DNA of 64,000 bases from Paenibacillus antri (GCF_005765165.1 NZ_VCIW01000014.1:62001-126000); one strand, 5' to 3'; counted from the first letter of the stretch, positions 35,014-44,063 are shown. Numbers and translations: made by a program. The notes: a model not told the origin generated them from the letters alone.

Positions 35014-35910
35014 ATGCCTAGCCGCGTGACCCAGAGTATGCTGAATACGCAGTTTATGAGGAATTTAAATAATAACTTGAACCGCATGGAGAAGCTGCAG
35101 GAGCAGATGTCTTCAGGCCGGCGCATCAATAAACCGTCCGATGATCCGGTGGGCATCAGCTTCTCGATGCGTTACCGGAGCGAGCTCGAGTCGAACGATC
35201 AATACCAGCGCAACGTCGATTCCGCTTTGTCTTGGTTGTCCTATGCGGACGAGACGTTGGGACAGGCGGGCAACGTCATGCAGCGCGCTCGCGAACTGGC
35301 GGTTCAAGGCGCGACCGGCACGAATCCGCAAGAGGCGCTGGACACGATCGCGATGGAAATCGATCAATTGTCCGAGCAGATGCTCAGCATCGCGAACAGC
35401 AAGTTTAACGGCAAGTATGTGTTTAACGGTGAATTGACGGACGTACAGCCGTACTATGACTACAATGCCGGTTCGGCAAGTCCGGATTCCGGGTCGATCA
35501 ACTTCGAAATCGGCATCGGCGTGAAGATACCGGTGAACGTATCGGGCAAGGACATCTTCGGGCAACCGGATGCGGACGACAACATCTTTATTGCGTTGAA
35601 GGATTTAAGCCGAAAACTGAAAAGCGGGGATATCAAAGGGGTCAGCGAGTCCATCGGCAAGCTGGATCAGCGGATGGACGCTTTCTTAGCCGTTCGCGCG
35701 GACATCGGCGCCAAGACAAACCGGATCGAATTGGCAGAAGATCGCCTTCAAGACATTAATATCAACTTGTCCAGCTTAAAGTCGAAGACGGAGGACGCCG
35801 ACATGGCGGCCGTCATTACAAACTTGAAGATGGACGAAAATGTGTATCAAGCCTCCTTGTCCGCGGGTTCAAGGTTGATTCAACCGAGCTTGATCGACTT
35901 CTTAAGATAG
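35014..35910 (+). CDS. flgL: Hook-filament junction protein FlgL (HAP3)
   Basis: 298 residues. Second junction protein, between FlgK and flagellin. N-terminal flagellin-like helix with VTQSMLNTQFMRNLNNNLNR (residues 4-23 region), the flagellin-family signature QMSSGRRINKPSDDPVGISF, and the C-terminal helix VITNLKMDENVYQASLSAG. Preceded by a short gap after flgK with AGGGGGAACC; length is normal for Bacillales (about 298). Confidence 0.96.
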   Translation: MPSRVTQSMLNTQFMRNLNNNLNRMEKLQEQMSSGRRINKPSDDPVGISFSMRYRSELESNDQYQRNVDSALSWLSYADETLGQAGNVMQRARELAVQGATGTNPQEALDTIAMEIDQLSEQMLSIANSKFNGKYVFNGELTDVQPYYDYNAGSASPDSGSINFEIGIGVKIPVNVSGKDIFGQPDADDNIFIALKDLSRKLKSGDIKGVSESIGKLDQRMDAFLAVRADIGAKTNRIELAEDRLQDININLSSLKSKTEDADMAAVITNLKMDENVYQASLSAGSRLIQPSLIDFLR

Positions 35911-35942
35911 CCAAGATTTCACGTTGAATAGAGGTGCTGTCT

Positions 35943-36533
35943 TTGGTCGCGATGATTCCTAGGCAGCTCCCCATTGTCCAAATCCGGCAAACCTTCGCGA
36001 AGATCGGAATCGATGCGGATCTGGGGAAGCAAAGCATCGAGCAGCCGCGCCCTACGTACGAGATGCAGTATCAGCGACCCGTACAGTCGATGGAGCTGCC
36101 GGACGGCCAATTAACGATAAACTCGCAACGAGCGTGGGACGCGTTGGGGCGAGGCGGACATTTGGAGACCATGTCGCGCATTTATTCCCAAGGGCAGCAA
36201 ATCGCTCTGGAGACGATCGGGAAAATCGCGGAAGAAGGCGACCAACTGGCGGCCATTCATAAGGGCGGTAATGCGATCGCTGCATTGGCGCAAGATATTC
36301 GTCTGGAGTTCGGGCAGTATCGGTTCGAAGGGCCGGCAGGTTTCGACAATGTCGATATTTCTTACCAGGCAGGAAAGGCCAATATCGAGGTGCAAGACGG
36401 CAAAATCCATGTCAATGCTCGCGTGAATCCTCCAGTTCACGAATACACGCGTGGAAAATTAGATATCTATATGCAACAATACAATAAAGTGGAGTTTACT
36501 CCCCCGCCGCCGCAGATTGACGTGACGGTGTAA
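35943..36533 (+). CDS. DUF6470-family flagellar-region protein (YviE-like)
   Basis: 196 residues if started at TTG 35943 (six bases after GAGGTG); GTG 35934 and ATG 35952 are alternatives. It begins MVAMIPRQLPIVQIRQTF and contains repeated amphipathic beta/alpha segments such as IDADLGKQSIEQPRPTYEM and a C-terminus rich in Pro (TPPPPQIDVTV). Its place between flgL and fliW matches yviE of B. subtilis, and the size is similar (about 190). Function is not established; co-transcription suggests a role in late filament assembly. Confidence 0.8.
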   Translation: MVAMIPRQLPIVQIRQTFAKIGIDADLGKQSIEQPRPTYEMQYQRPVQSMELPDGQLTINSQRAWDALGRGGHLETMSRIYSQGQQIALETIGKIAEEGDQLAAIHKGGNAIAALAQDIRLEFGQYRFEGPAGFDNVDISYQAGKANIEVQDGKIHVNARVNPPVHEYTRGKLDIYMQQYNKVEFTPPPPQIDVTV

Positions 36534-36555
36534 CCGACGAAGGAGCTAAGCCGCT

Positions 36556-37041
36556 ATGAGTATTGTCATTGATTCGCCCGTGCTCGGATCCATTAACGTC
36601 GAGCAGGGCGATATTTATTCGTTTCCGCGCGGGGTTCCGGGATTTGAAGACAACAAGCAGTTTGTAATCGTCCAGCCGGAGCCAGGCGCGCCGTTCGCGT
36701 ATTTGCAATCGACGGAAAGCCCCGATCTCGTGCTGCTCGTAACGAATCCGTTTTTGTTTTATCCGTCGTACGACTTCGAGTTGCCCGATCAGGTGGCGGA
36801 GGAGCTCGGCATTGAAGCGAAAGAGGATGTCGAGGTGTGGTGCGTCGTCACCGTTCCGGAGCAGATGGAGCGGGCGAGCGTGAATCTGCTTGCGCCGATC
36901 ATTGTGAACGTGAACGCGCGAACCGGCCGGCAGACGATATTGACGAATACGCCGTACGCGACGAAGCATCCGCTGTTTCCTGGTGCAACGGACGAACAGC
37001 GGCCTGCGGGAGGTGACGGCGATGCTGGTACTCACCCGTAA
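36556..37041 (+). CDS. fliW: Flagellar assembly factor FliW
   Basis: 161 residues. FliW binds flagellin in the cytoplasm and, when free, binds and inactivates CsrA, so that flagellin synthesis matches secretion (partner switching). Family features: VLGSINVEQGDIYSFPRGVPGFED at the N-terminus (landmarks IYSFPRGVPGFED), FAYLQSTESPDLVLLVTNPF in the middle and the C-terminal NLLAPIIVNVNARTGRQ. AAGGAGC precedes ATG 36556. It overlaps csrA by 20 bases. The last 15 residues are longer than in B. subtilis (143 residues). Confidence 0.95.
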   Translation: MSIVIDSPVLGSINVEQGDIYSFPRGVPGFEDNKQFVIVQPEPGAPFAYLQSTESPDLVLLVTNPFLFYPSYDFELPDQVAEELGIEAKEDVEVWCVVTVPEQMERASVNLLAPIIVNVNARTGRQTILTNTPYATKHPLFPGATDEQRPAGGDGDAGTHP

Positions 37042-37264
37042 GAAGGGCGAAACCGTGATGATCGGCGACGACATTGAGATCGTCGTGCTTGGCGGCGAAG
37101 GCGATACGGTGAAGATCGGCATCCGAGCGCCGAAGCATGTGAACATTTTCCGTAAGGAAGTGTACTTGTCGATCCAGGAATCCAACCGCGAGGCATCGAA
37201 GCTACCGACGGTCGCTCCGGGGCAGCTAAGCGCACTGTTTCAAAAGCAACGCCCTAAAACATAA
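37022..37264 (+). CDS. csrA: Carbon storage regulator CsrA
   Basis: 80 residues from ATG 37022 behind GGGAGGTGA, inside the end of fliW. Dimeric RNA-binding translational repressor; in Bacillus it blocks flagellin translation by binding GGA motifs over the hag ribosome site. The start MLVLTRKKGETVMIGDDIEI, the RNA-binding residues in VKIGIRAPK and the helix RKEVYLSIQESNRE are all canonical. A basic tail (FQKQRPKT) follows. A matching target site is present in the hag leader of this window at 44235-44248. Confidence 0.96.
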   Translation: MLVLTRKKGETVMIGDDIEIVVLGGEGDTVKIGIRAPKHVNIFRKEVYLSIQESNREASKLPTVAPGQLSALFQKQRPKT

Positions 37265-37268
37265 AAAA

Positions 37269-37302
37269 CCAACGGCCAGACTCGCTTACGAGTCGGCCGT
37301 TG
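37269..37302 (-). terminator. Terminator of the minus-strand leg operon (shared end with csrA)
   Basis: Stem CAACGGCC...GGCCGTTG (37270-37302) with an inner GACTCG/CGAGTC stem. Read on the minus strand it is followed by six Ts (the As at 37263-37268). The legF stop codon (37286-37288) is in the loop region. On the plus strand, with no T-run, it may still slow read-through from csrA. Confidence 0.7.
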
Positions 37303-37978
37303 TTCGTGTTAAGGTCCAGTGCAAGTATTCTACATCCTCCGGCGTATCGATATCTAAAGAGCGGGATTTCGGCATGGCATACCCGAATACCTTCCCCTTC
37401 AAGAAGGAGCCTAACCGGACGAGCGTTTCGATCCTGGAGACGTAAACCGCCCCGTTCAGCACATAGGTTTTGGGAAGCTTCTGCCGGGGGACGTCCGAAG
37501 GCTCCAACAGCGGCGTCATGCCGCCTTGATCGGATAAAGCGTACATCCAAAAAGGGCTCTTATCCGTCTCGACCACGCTGACGCAGTGATCGGCTTGCCG
37601 TTCGACGGCCAACTCGATGCATCGATCGATATCCTCTACGGAACGGAGCGGCGAGGTCGGTTGCAGCAGAACGACGTAATCATAACCTGGGAGCTCCTGT
37701 ACGGCATGTAAGACGGGAGCTACGCCCGGTGTATCGTCTCTTGCCAATTCGGCGGGACGAACGAAAGGCGCCTCCGCGCCGCAGGCGACAGCGACATCGA
37801 GAATGTCCCGATCATCGGTGCTGATCACGATGCGGTCGATATATTTCGACCGTGCCGCCGCGTCGATCGTATAGGCGATCAACGGCTTGCCCGCCACGTC
37901 GACGATGTTTTTGCGAGGGACCCCTTTCGAGCCACCCCGGGCCGGAATGAGGGCCAGTACCTTGGCTTCGCCGATCAT
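37286..37978 (-). CDS. legF: CMP-nonulosonic acid (CMP-legionaminic acid) synthetase
   Basis: 230 residues from ATG 37978, which overlaps the upstream gene stop (ATGA). Activates the nine-carbon sugar with CTP to give the CMP-sugar donor for transfer. Motifs: ALIPARGGSKGVPRKN (nucleotide-binding loop of the CMP-NeuAc synthetase family), IVISTDDRDI, VVLLQPTSPLR and the C-terminal DIDTPEDV. Last gene of the seven-gene leg operon; its stop lies within the terminator hairpin. Pseudaminic versus legionaminic acid is decided from the neighbours (GDP-type PtmE, LegB/LegC, hydrolysing epimerase). Confidence 0.88.
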   Translation of the reverse strand: MIGEAKVLALIPARGGSKGVPRKNIVDVAGKPLIAYTIDAAARSKYIDRIVISTDDRDILDVAVACGAEAPFVRPAELARDDTPGVAPVLHAVQELPGYDYVVLLQPTSPLRSVEDIDRCIELAVERQADHCVSVVETDKSPFWMYALSDQGGMTPLLEPSDVPRQKLPKTYVLNGAVYVSRIETLVRLGSFLKGKVFGYAMPKSRSLDIDTPEDVEYLHWTLTRTTADS

Positions 37979-39027
37979 GCCCCGAATACCTCTTGGAATT
38001 CGCCGTTCGCGCGGTCGAACTCCTCCAACCGTCCGATATCGAGCCAATATTCCCGAATCGGAAAAACGGTGGTCGTCTGCTGCTCTATCATTAAGGATTG
38101 GAATAAATTAGGCATGTCGTAGAACGTCCCCTTTGGCACCTGCCGCACAGCCTCCGGCGACAGCACGTAAATGCCGGCATTGACGAAATACTTCTGCAGC
38201 GGCTTCTCCTCGATCGCTCTCATTCGATGCTCTTCGACGCGGACGACTCCGTAAGGCACTTGGAACTGATATTCGCGGACGCACATCGTGCCGGCGGATT
38301 CTTGTTCATTATGAAACTCCAAGAGCTGCTGAAAATTGACCTTCGTCAGCAAGTCGCCGTTCATGACAATGAGCGGCTCCTGCGGCTGCTCGGGAAGGAG
38401 GCTCAGGGCGCCTGCGGTGCCCAGCCGCTCCGTCTCTTGAATATAGTGAATCTCGACGCCCCACTTGGAACCGTCGCCGAAATAGCTTTGGATCATATCG
38501 GCTTTGTAATTGACGGATAAGAAAAATTTCGAAAAACCTTGATCAACGAAGCTTTCCAGTATCGTCTCGAGAATCGGCTTCGTGCCGACCTTCAGGAGCG
38601 GCTTCGGTGTTTCTTCGGTCAACGGACGGAGCCGCGTGCCAAGGCCTCCGGCCATTAGGACGACCCAATTGTTTCGCTTGACCGCTTCTACCAGCTCGTC
38701 GAAAATTGCGAAGCTGACGAGCACGCCTTCGTCGTCGACGATCGGAATGTGACGAATTCGTTTCTCCTTCATCAATTCCAGAATGCGCCGCTTCGGCGTG
38801 CTTCGGTAAGCGACGACCGGTGACACATTCATAATATGCTCGGTCGAATGGTGTAACGCGACGCCGCGCAAAATCGCGCGCCTGACGTCGCCGTCGGTCA
38901 CAGTGCCAAGCAGCTTGCGATGCTCGTCCACGACGAGGGCGATCTGCAGGCTACTCCGGTCGATAACGCGGATCGTCTCTTCCATCGTGGCGTCGGGGGA
39001 GACGAGCGCATGGGTCCAGCTTTTCAT
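37975..39027 (-). CDS. ptmE: CBS-domain sugar nucleotidyltransferase, PtmE-like
   Basis: 350 residues from ATG 39027, with AAGGAGGTAGG just upstream; a long basic extension of the frame is spurious. N-terminal pair of CBS domains (residues about 1-115: VDEHRKLLGTVTDGDVRRAI, KRIRHIPIVDDEGVL) and a C-terminal nucleotidyltransferase fold with VVLMAGGLGTRLRPLTEE, KPLLKVGTKPILE and IVMNGDLLTK. This arrangement is that of Campylobacter PtmE, which makes GDP-glucosamine for the legionaminic acid route. It overlaps legH and legF by four bases each. The CBS pair may sense adenosine or guanosine nucleotides. Function by analogy. Confidence 0.8.
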   Translation of the reverse strand: MKSWTHALVSPDATMEETIRVIDRSSLQIALVVDEHRKLLGTVTDGDVRRAILRGVALHHSTEHIMNVSPVVAYRSTPKRRILELMKEKRIRHIPIVDDEGVLVSFAIFDELVEAVKRNNWVVLMAGGLGTRLRPLTEETPKPLLKVGTKPILETILESFVDQGFSKFFLSVNYKADMIQSYFGDGSKWGVEIHYIQETERLGTAGALSLLPEQPQEPLIVMNGDLLTKVNFQQLLEFHNEQESAGTMCVREYQFQVPYGVVRVEEHRMRAIEEKPLQKYFVNAGIYVLSPEAVRQVPKGTFYDMPNLFQSLMIEQQTTTVFPIREYWLDIGRLEEFDRANGEFQEVFGA

Positions 39028-39662
39028 GATGAGCCTACCTCCTTCGCTGGGATGCCGACAGCGGTCGATCCGGGTCGCACGTCCTGAAGGACGACGGCAC
39101 CGGCGCCGACGCAGGCGTGTTGGCCGATAGTAATGTTCTGTATAATTGTCGCCCCGGCACCGACGAAAGCCCCTGTGGCTACCGTAACGGCTCCGGTTAT
39201 TATCGCGCCGGGGGCAATGGAGCAATGGTCGTCCAACCGGCAGTCGTGGTCGACGGACGCCCTCGTGTTGACGATAACATTCGCACCGATTCGCACACTC
39301 GGTTGAATAACCGCCCCGGCCATTATCTGGACGGCTTCGCCGATGACGACGTCGTCCGCAATTACGGCGGATGGATGAATGAGCGAATGGAACGGATAAC
39401 CGAGCTCCTTAAAACGGGTATACAGACGGATGCGCGGAACGTTCGATTTAACGGAGCCGAGCCCGATCGTCAGTACGACGTCCCCCGGTGTGTAACAGAG
39501 GACGAACGCTTCGTCCGTTCCTAAATAGGGGACCCCCTGGATCGATCCGCCGTGCCGGTCTTCTAGATCGGTATACCCGACAACGGGAGTTCCGGTCAAT
39601 CGAAGCGTCTGGATGACGACCTTCGCATGACCGCCCCCGCCGATGACGACGACCGGCTTCAT
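39024..39662 (-). CDS. legH: Sugar O/N-acyltransferase, NeuD/LegH family
   Basis: 212 residues from ATG 39662, overlapping legI by four bases. N-terminal Rossmann-like PVVVIGGGGHAKVV (PglD/NeuD-type) and a C-terminal left-handed beta-helix of hexapeptide repeats (VVIGEAVQIMAGAVIQPSVRI, landmarks IGEAVQI and VRIGANV, then TVATGAFVGAGATI). In legionaminic acid synthesis the LegH step acetylates the 4-amino group. The family also includes O-acetyltransferases of sialic acid, so a modification of the finished sugar is an alternative. Confidence 0.82.
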   Translation of the reverse strand: MKPVVVIGGGGHAKVVIQTLRLTGTPVVGYTDLEDRHGGSIQGVPYLGTDEAFVLCYTPGDVVLTIGLGSVKSNVPRIRLYTRFKELGYPFHSLIHPSAVIADDVVIGEAVQIMAGAVIQPSVRIGANVIVNTRASVDHDCRLDDHCSIAPGAIITGAVTVATGAFVGAGATIIQNITIGQHACVGAGAVVLQDVRPGSTAVGIPAKEVGSS

Positions 39663-40732
39663 CGTTCGATCAGCTCGTCTTTCCGGTATGCGCGCTTTGC
39701 CGGCATTCCGATCACATCCCACAAGTAGATCGGAGAGATGCCCGAGCCGGGGCGTTTTTCGGTAATGTTTTCTTCGGAAAACGGTTCCCCTGCCGCAATC
39801 TCCCTCGCGGCGACGAGACTTTTTCGAGCGATGTGCCTATTTTTCGCTTCGGACACGGTCGGAGCTTTGATCGACTGCCCCAAACTCGCTTCCGTATCGC
39901 GAACGGCTTTCACCATCACGCAAAGCTCGTCCGGCTCCAGGGACGCTTTATGGTCGGGGCCTTCCATACCGCGGTCCAAGGTGAAATGCTTTTCGATGAC
40001 TTCCGCGCCGAGCGCGACGGCAGCGATCGGAATCGTGATGCCCTGCGTATGATCGGAGTATCCGACGGGTACTCCGAAAGCTGTGCGCATTGTACACATC
40101 GCGCGCAGGTTGACTTCCTCCAGCGGAGCGGGATATTCCGTCGTACAATGCAGCAGCGTCACGTGCTCTCGAAGTGCCGCTTGCCCCTTATCGGAGCTAT
40201 ATGCCCGCCGAAACTCCGCGAGACCGGGAGCGCCGGTCGAGATATAGCCGAAGGCTAGCACGGAAAGCGCCGATTCGATGTCCGAGAGGTCGGCCATGCC
40301 GGTGGAGACGATGACGGGCAGCCCGGTGCGGGCGGCCGCGAGAAGCAATCTCGCGTTCGTGGCATCTCCCGACGACAGCTTGATGCGGCAGATTCCCGTT
40401 TCAACGAGAAATTGAAGGCTCCCTACGTCGAACGGGGTAGACAAAAACTCGATGTTGCGCCTCTTGCATCGTTCGATCAAATCGGGGTACATCTCGGGGC
40501 TGAGCTCGAGTTTCTTCAGCATTTCGAACTGAGTCGCTTCCCCTTGCGTCGCCGCCTTCTGATATTCGGCTTTCGGAGCGGACCGCGTGACGAGCTTCTC
40601 GGCGGAGAACGTCTGGAATTTGACGGCGTCGGCTCCGGCGTCCGCCGCGGCGTCGACGAGCTGGAGCGCTAAGTCCGGCGACCCGTTATGGTTCACGCCA
40701 GCCTCCGCGATGATATACGTACGTTTATTCAT
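39659..40732 (-). CDS. legI: Legionaminic acid synthase (NeuB family)
   Basis: 357 residues from ATG 40732; GAGGTG at seven bases supports it. Condenses phosphoenolpyruvate with the 6-carbon diacetamido sugar to give the nonulosonic acid. NeuB features: YIIAEAGVNHNGSPDLAL at the N-terminus, KFQTFSAEKL, PFDVGSLQFL, KLSSGDATN, TEYPAPLEEVNLRAM, VGYSDHTQG and EVIEKHFTLDRGMEGPDH. The C-terminal SAF (antifreeze-like) domain, beginning ARKSLVAAREIAAGEP, closes the active site. It overlaps legG by eight bases and legH by four. Pseudaminic acid synthase (PseI) is the closest alternative. Confidence 0.88.
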   Translation of the reverse strand: MNKRTYIIAEAGVNHNGSPDLALQLVDAAADAGADAVKFQTFSAEKLVTRSAPKAEYQKAATQGEATQFEMLKKLELSPEMYPDLIERCKRRNIEFLSTPFDVGSLQFLVETGICRIKLSSGDATNARLLLAAARTGLPVIVSTGMADLSDIESALSVLAFGYISTGAPGLAEFRRAYSSDKGQAALREHVTLLHCTTEYPAPLEEVNLRAMCTMRTAFGVPVGYSDHTQGITIPIAAVALGAEVIEKHFTLDRGMEGPDHKASLEPDELCVMVKAVRDTEASLGQSIKAPTVSEAKNRHIARKSLVAAREIAAGEPFSEENITEKRPGSGISPIYLWDVIGMPAKRAYRKDELIER

Positions 40733-41891
40733 CGATGGACACCTCGTAGAACGATTTTTGGATGAGCGACTTCGGTTCCGGGCACCGCTTGAGCGCCTCA
40801 ACGATGCGACCGACGCTGTTCCCGTCGCCGTAAGGATTGATTACGCCCGAAGCGTCTGTGTTCATCGCCTTAAGGATCGTATCATAAATGTCATCTGCAT
40901 CGGCGCGGCAATGTAGGACGGACTCCGCGTGAAGCCGGCCTTTCTGCCGATTGCCGATGTTGACGGTCGGCTTCCCGAAGGAAGGGACCTCGTACAGCCC
41001 GCTGGAAGAATTGCCGACGACGGCGTCAACGTATCGAATCGCGCTGAAATAACGCAGTTGTCCAAGCGAAGGGTACGCCCTGGCGTTCAGCCTGTCGGCG
41101 ACGAACGCTTCCGTCTGCCGAATCAGTTCTCTACCGAATGTATCGGCATTCGGAAAGGTGAAAATAATACCGACCCCCGGGCCAAGTTTATCCAACGCCT
41201 CCAATAGCTCGGCGAATTGTTTCTCGGGCGGGTCAGTCTCCAATGTCGCGGGATGAAACGTCACGATGACATTTCGCTCCCGGAACGTAAATCCGCCTAA
41301 CGATTGTTCCAGCTCCGGCTTTGAAAGCAGCGGGAGTTTTAGAATGGTGTCGATCGCGGGGCTTCCGACGGTAATCACGGTTTCCGGCCGTTCGCCCATC
41401 TGCACGACACGCCGGGTCGAAGCCGGGTTCGTCGTGAAGTGGAGATGGGACATCTTCGTAATGCTGTGCCGGATCGCATCGTCGTAAGCTCCCTCGGAGA
41501 TGTCCCCGCCTGCGATATGCGCGATCGGAATTGTGGCGATGAGCGCGGCTTGCGCTGCGGCTAGCATCTCGTAGCGGTCGCCCAGAATGAGTACGAGATC
41601 CGGCTGCAATCGGGCGAAGACGTCTGCGAAGCCAATCGTGGCGAGGCCGATCGATTTCGTGACGGCTACGGGGCTGTCTCCGGAGAGAAGCATGTCCACC
41701 TTTGCATCGATACGAAAACCTTCCCTCTCGATGTCCCGCGCGGTGTTTCCGAATTCAGGCGACAGATGAGCGCCGGTCGCAACCAGATGCAGCTCCCACT
41801 CCGGTTGGCTCTGAATCGCCTCCAGCACAGGCTTCAGAATGCCGAAGTCGGCCCGCGTGCCCGTGATTGCGCAGATGCTTCTTAGCGTCAT
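40725..41891 (-). CDS. legG: Hydrolysing UDP-sugar 2-epimerase (LegG/NeuC family)
   Basis: 388 residues. Hydrolyses the nucleotide-linked diacetamido-bacillosamine with inversion at C2, releasing the substrate of LegI. NeuC-type motifs: AITGTRADFGILKPVLEAI at the N-terminus, ILGDRYEMLAAAQAAL, HIAGGDISEGAYDDAIRHSI (shown as HIAGGDISEG), VTFHPATLET and GNSSSGLYEVPSFGKPTVNIG. AGGAG lies nine bases before the ATG. It overlaps legI by eight bases. Presence of this hydrolysing enzyme distinguishes the legionaminic route from pseudaminic, which uses PseG. Confidence 0.88.
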   Translation of the reverse strand: MTLRSICAITGTRADFGILKPVLEAIQSQPEWELHLVATGAHLSPEFGNTARDIEREGFRIDAKVDMLLSGDSPVAVTKSIGLATIGFADVFARLQPDLVLILGDRYEMLAAAQAALIATIPIAHIAGGDISEGAYDDAIRHSITKMSHLHFTTNPASTRRVVQMGERPETVITVGSPAIDTILKLPLLSKPELEQSLGGFTFRERNVIVTFHPATLETDPPEKQFAELLEALDKLGPGVGIIFTFPNADTFGRELIRQTEAFVADRLNARAYPSLGQLRYFSAIRYVDAVVGNSSSGLYEVPSFGKPTVNIGNRQKGRLHAESVLHCRADADDIYDTILKAMNTDASGVINPYGDGNSVGRIVEALKRCPEPKSLIQKSFYEVSIDE

Positions 41892-41895
41892 TGCT

Positions 41896-43080
41896 TCACG
41901 CTCCTAACGCGGAGCCGCTGGGGATATTGATGATTCGTGCTTCCAGCGAACGGCTGACCGATAAGTCCATGGACGGGCATCCCGCGTACATCGGCAGATG
42001 GGTCATCAGCTTCCATGCCGGTCTTGTCATGAGTCCCGCTTGATTCGTGAGTTCCAGGATGACGTCGCGCGCGGAAGCGGCGGATTCGTCCAGGATGAGC
42101 GTCTGAAGCCAGTAGTTGCTCGAGGCGTACTCCGGTTCCTTAAAAAGAGAGACCCCTTCAACAGCACTGAACGCTTGTTCATATTTCAAATATAGGGCTC
42201 GTTTGCTTTCAAGGAAGCGGGGCAGCTGTTCTAACTGCGCGCAGCCGAGCGCCGCGTTCAGGTTCGGCATTCGGTAGTTGAAGCCGATCTCGTCGTGCGA
42301 GTATTCCCAGGCATGAGGGAGTTTCGCCGTCGTCGTCAGATGCTTCGCCCGCCGCGCGATCGCCTGGTCGTCGGTCAGAATGGCTCCGCCTCCGCCGGTC
42401 GTTACGATTTTATTTCCGTTGAAGCTGAGCGCGGCGATGGTGCCGAACGTCCCTGTATGCTTGCCTTTATAGTAAGAGCCTAAAGACTCAGCGGCGTCTT
42501 CGACCAGGACGAGGCCGAACCGTTCGCAGATACGCTGCAAAGGCTCGAGGTCGGCGGGATGCCCGAACGTATGCATCGGGACGACCGCCCGCAGTCGGGC
42601 GCCTGTGCCCTTATTGTACCAACCGTCCGACCGCCGTTCCGCGATCTCGTAGAGATAATTACCGAGCTTCCGGGCATCTACCCCCAGCGTAGCCGAATCG
42701 ATATCTACAAAGTGGGGAACTGCGCCGGTATAGCGAACGGCGTTGGCCGTGGCGACGAACGTCAACGCCGGCAGGAGCACCTCGTCGCCCGGCATGACGC
42801 CGGCCAATAGAAGCGCCACGTGCAGCGCGGCGGTGCCGTTCACAACGGCTACGGCGTACTTCGCCCCAGTGATTTCAGCAATCATTTCCTCGATTCGAGT
42901 CACATAGCTTCCGACGGAAGACACCCAACCCGTGTCGATGCATTCCTTGACGTACGTCCACTCGTTCCCGCGGAACGTCGGCTCGTGCAGCGGGGTAAAG
43001 GCGTTGTCCGTGTTCGGAAGAGCTTTCCGGAGCGCTGCGATAATGTCGTTGGATAATTGCGTCGATTGATTCGGCGTCAT
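41896..43080 (-). CDS. legC: Aminotransferase LegC (DegT/DnrJ/EryC1/StrS family)
   Basis: 394 residues. PLP-dependent transaminase that adds the 4-amino group to the 4-keto-6-deoxy sugar made by LegB, using Glu as donor. The PLP lysine is Lys224 in ALSFNGNKIVTTGGGG; DAAESLGSYYKG and the early GWVSSVGSYVTRIEE are typical of the family. The start ATG overlaps the legB stop (ATGA). Length fits the LegC group (about 380-400), somewhat longer than PseC. Confidence 0.88.
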   Translation of the reverse strand: MTPNQSTQLSNDIIAALRKALPNTDNAFTPLHEPTFRGNEWTYVKECIDTGWVSSVGSYVTRIEEMIAEITGAKYAVAVVNGTAALHVALLLAGVMPGDEVLLPALTFVATANAVRYTGAVPHFVDIDSATLGVDARKLGNYLYEIAERRSDGWYNKGTGARLRAVVPMHTFGHPADLEPLQRICERFGLVLVEDAAESLGSYYKGKHTGTFGTIAALSFNGNKIVTTGGGGAILTDDQAIARRAKHLTTTAKLPHAWEYSHDEIGFNYRMPNLNAALGCAQLEQLPRFLESKRALYLKYEQAFSAVEGVSLFKEPEYASSNYWLQTLILDESAASARDVILELTNQAGLMTRPAWKLMTHLPMYAGCPSMDLSVSRSLEARIINIPSGSALGA

Positions 43081-44063
43081 ATGTTGTACACCCCAGCTTT
43101 ATACTTAGCAAGCTGCTGGGGATTCGTAAACCACTCGGCCGTCTCCGCGATGCCTAGTTTGAATCCTTCTTTCCCGCCGTACTCAGGCGCCCATCCGAGC
43201 AGCTCCCGCGCTTTGGAGTTGTCCGCCCAAAGCCGCTCCACCTCGCTCTTCTCTGGTCGAAGCCGGAGGTCGTCGGTCTCGATTTCGATTTCCGCGCCCA
43301 TCGCCTCCGCGATGATCCGAGCTGTTTCCCCGATCGACACTTCATAATTGCTGCCGATATTGATGACTTCTCCGACGGAACGTTCGCTGCGGCCCGCGGC
43401 GATAAAGCCGGCGACGGTGTCTTTCACATAATTGAAGTCGCGCGTCGGATGAAGGGATCCCAGTTTGATCCGCCGCTGACCGCTGGCGATCTGCGTAATA
43501 ATCGTAGGTATGACCGCCCGGGCGGATTGTCTTGGCCCGTATGTGTTAAACGGCCGCACGATCGACACCGGCGTCTGGAACGACAAATAGAAGGACATGG
43601 CGATTTGATCCGCGCCGATCTTCGAAGCGGAGTAGGGGGACTGTCCTTGCAGCGGGTGCTCCTCGGTGATCGGAACGAAACGTGCCGTGCCGTACACCTC
43701 GCTTGTGGAGGTATGAATGACTTTAGTGCCTAAATCCCGGGCTGCTTGCACGACGTTCAGCGTTCCCTTCACGTTCGTGTCCACGTAGGTATCCGGCGAG
43801 TGGTAGCTGAACGGGATCGCAATCAACGCGGCCAGATGGTATACCGCATCGCAGCCCTTCATCGCTTGCTTCACGCCGTGCGGGTCGCGGATGTCCCCGG
43901 CGAACACGTCCAGTTCGTCCCTTATCGGCGACTCGTCGAGCCACCCCCAAGAGTTGAAAGAGTTATACAATACGAAAGCCCGCACGTCATGGCCTTGCCT
44001 GACGAGTTCCTCGGTCAGATGGGAGCCAATAAATCCGTCCGCGCCCGTTATCAGTATTTTCAT
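43077..44063 (-). CDS. legB: NAD-dependent 4,6-dehydratase LegB
   Basis: 328 residues from ATG 44063 (GAGGTAG seven bases before). Extended-type SDR enzyme: NAD-binding TGADGFIGSHLTEEL at residues 6-20, substrate region VYHLAALIAIPFSYHSP, catalytic Tyr144 and Lys148 in YSASK, RPFNTYGPRQSARAVIPT. It forms the 4-keto-6-deoxy intermediate from GDP- or UDP-GlcNAc, the first committed step. First gene of the minus-strand operon, divergent from hag across 220 bases that hold promoters for both. UDP-sugar specificity cannot be told from sequence alone. Confidence 0.88.
   Translation of the reverse strand: MKILITGADGFIGSHLTEELVRQGHDVRAFVLYNSFNSWGWLDESPIRDELDVFAGDIRDPHGVKQAMKGCDAVYHLAALIAIPFSYHSPDTYVDTNVKGTLNVVQAARDLGTKVIHTSTSEVYGTARFVPITEEHPLQGQSPYSASKIGADQIAMSFYLSFQTPVSIVRPFNTYGPRQSARAVIPTIITQIASGQRRIKLGSLHPTRDFNYVKDTVAGFIAAGRSERSVGEVINIGSNYEVSIGETARIIAEAMGAEIEIETDDLRLRPEKSEVERLWADNSKARELLGWAPEYGGKEGFKLGIAETAEWFTNPQQLAKYKAGVYNI

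Noticed and set aside
39028-39225. 66-residue N-terminal extension of the PtmE-like protein
   Set aside because: Arg-rich and overlapping legH in another frame; the AAGGAGGT before ATG 39027 sets the start.
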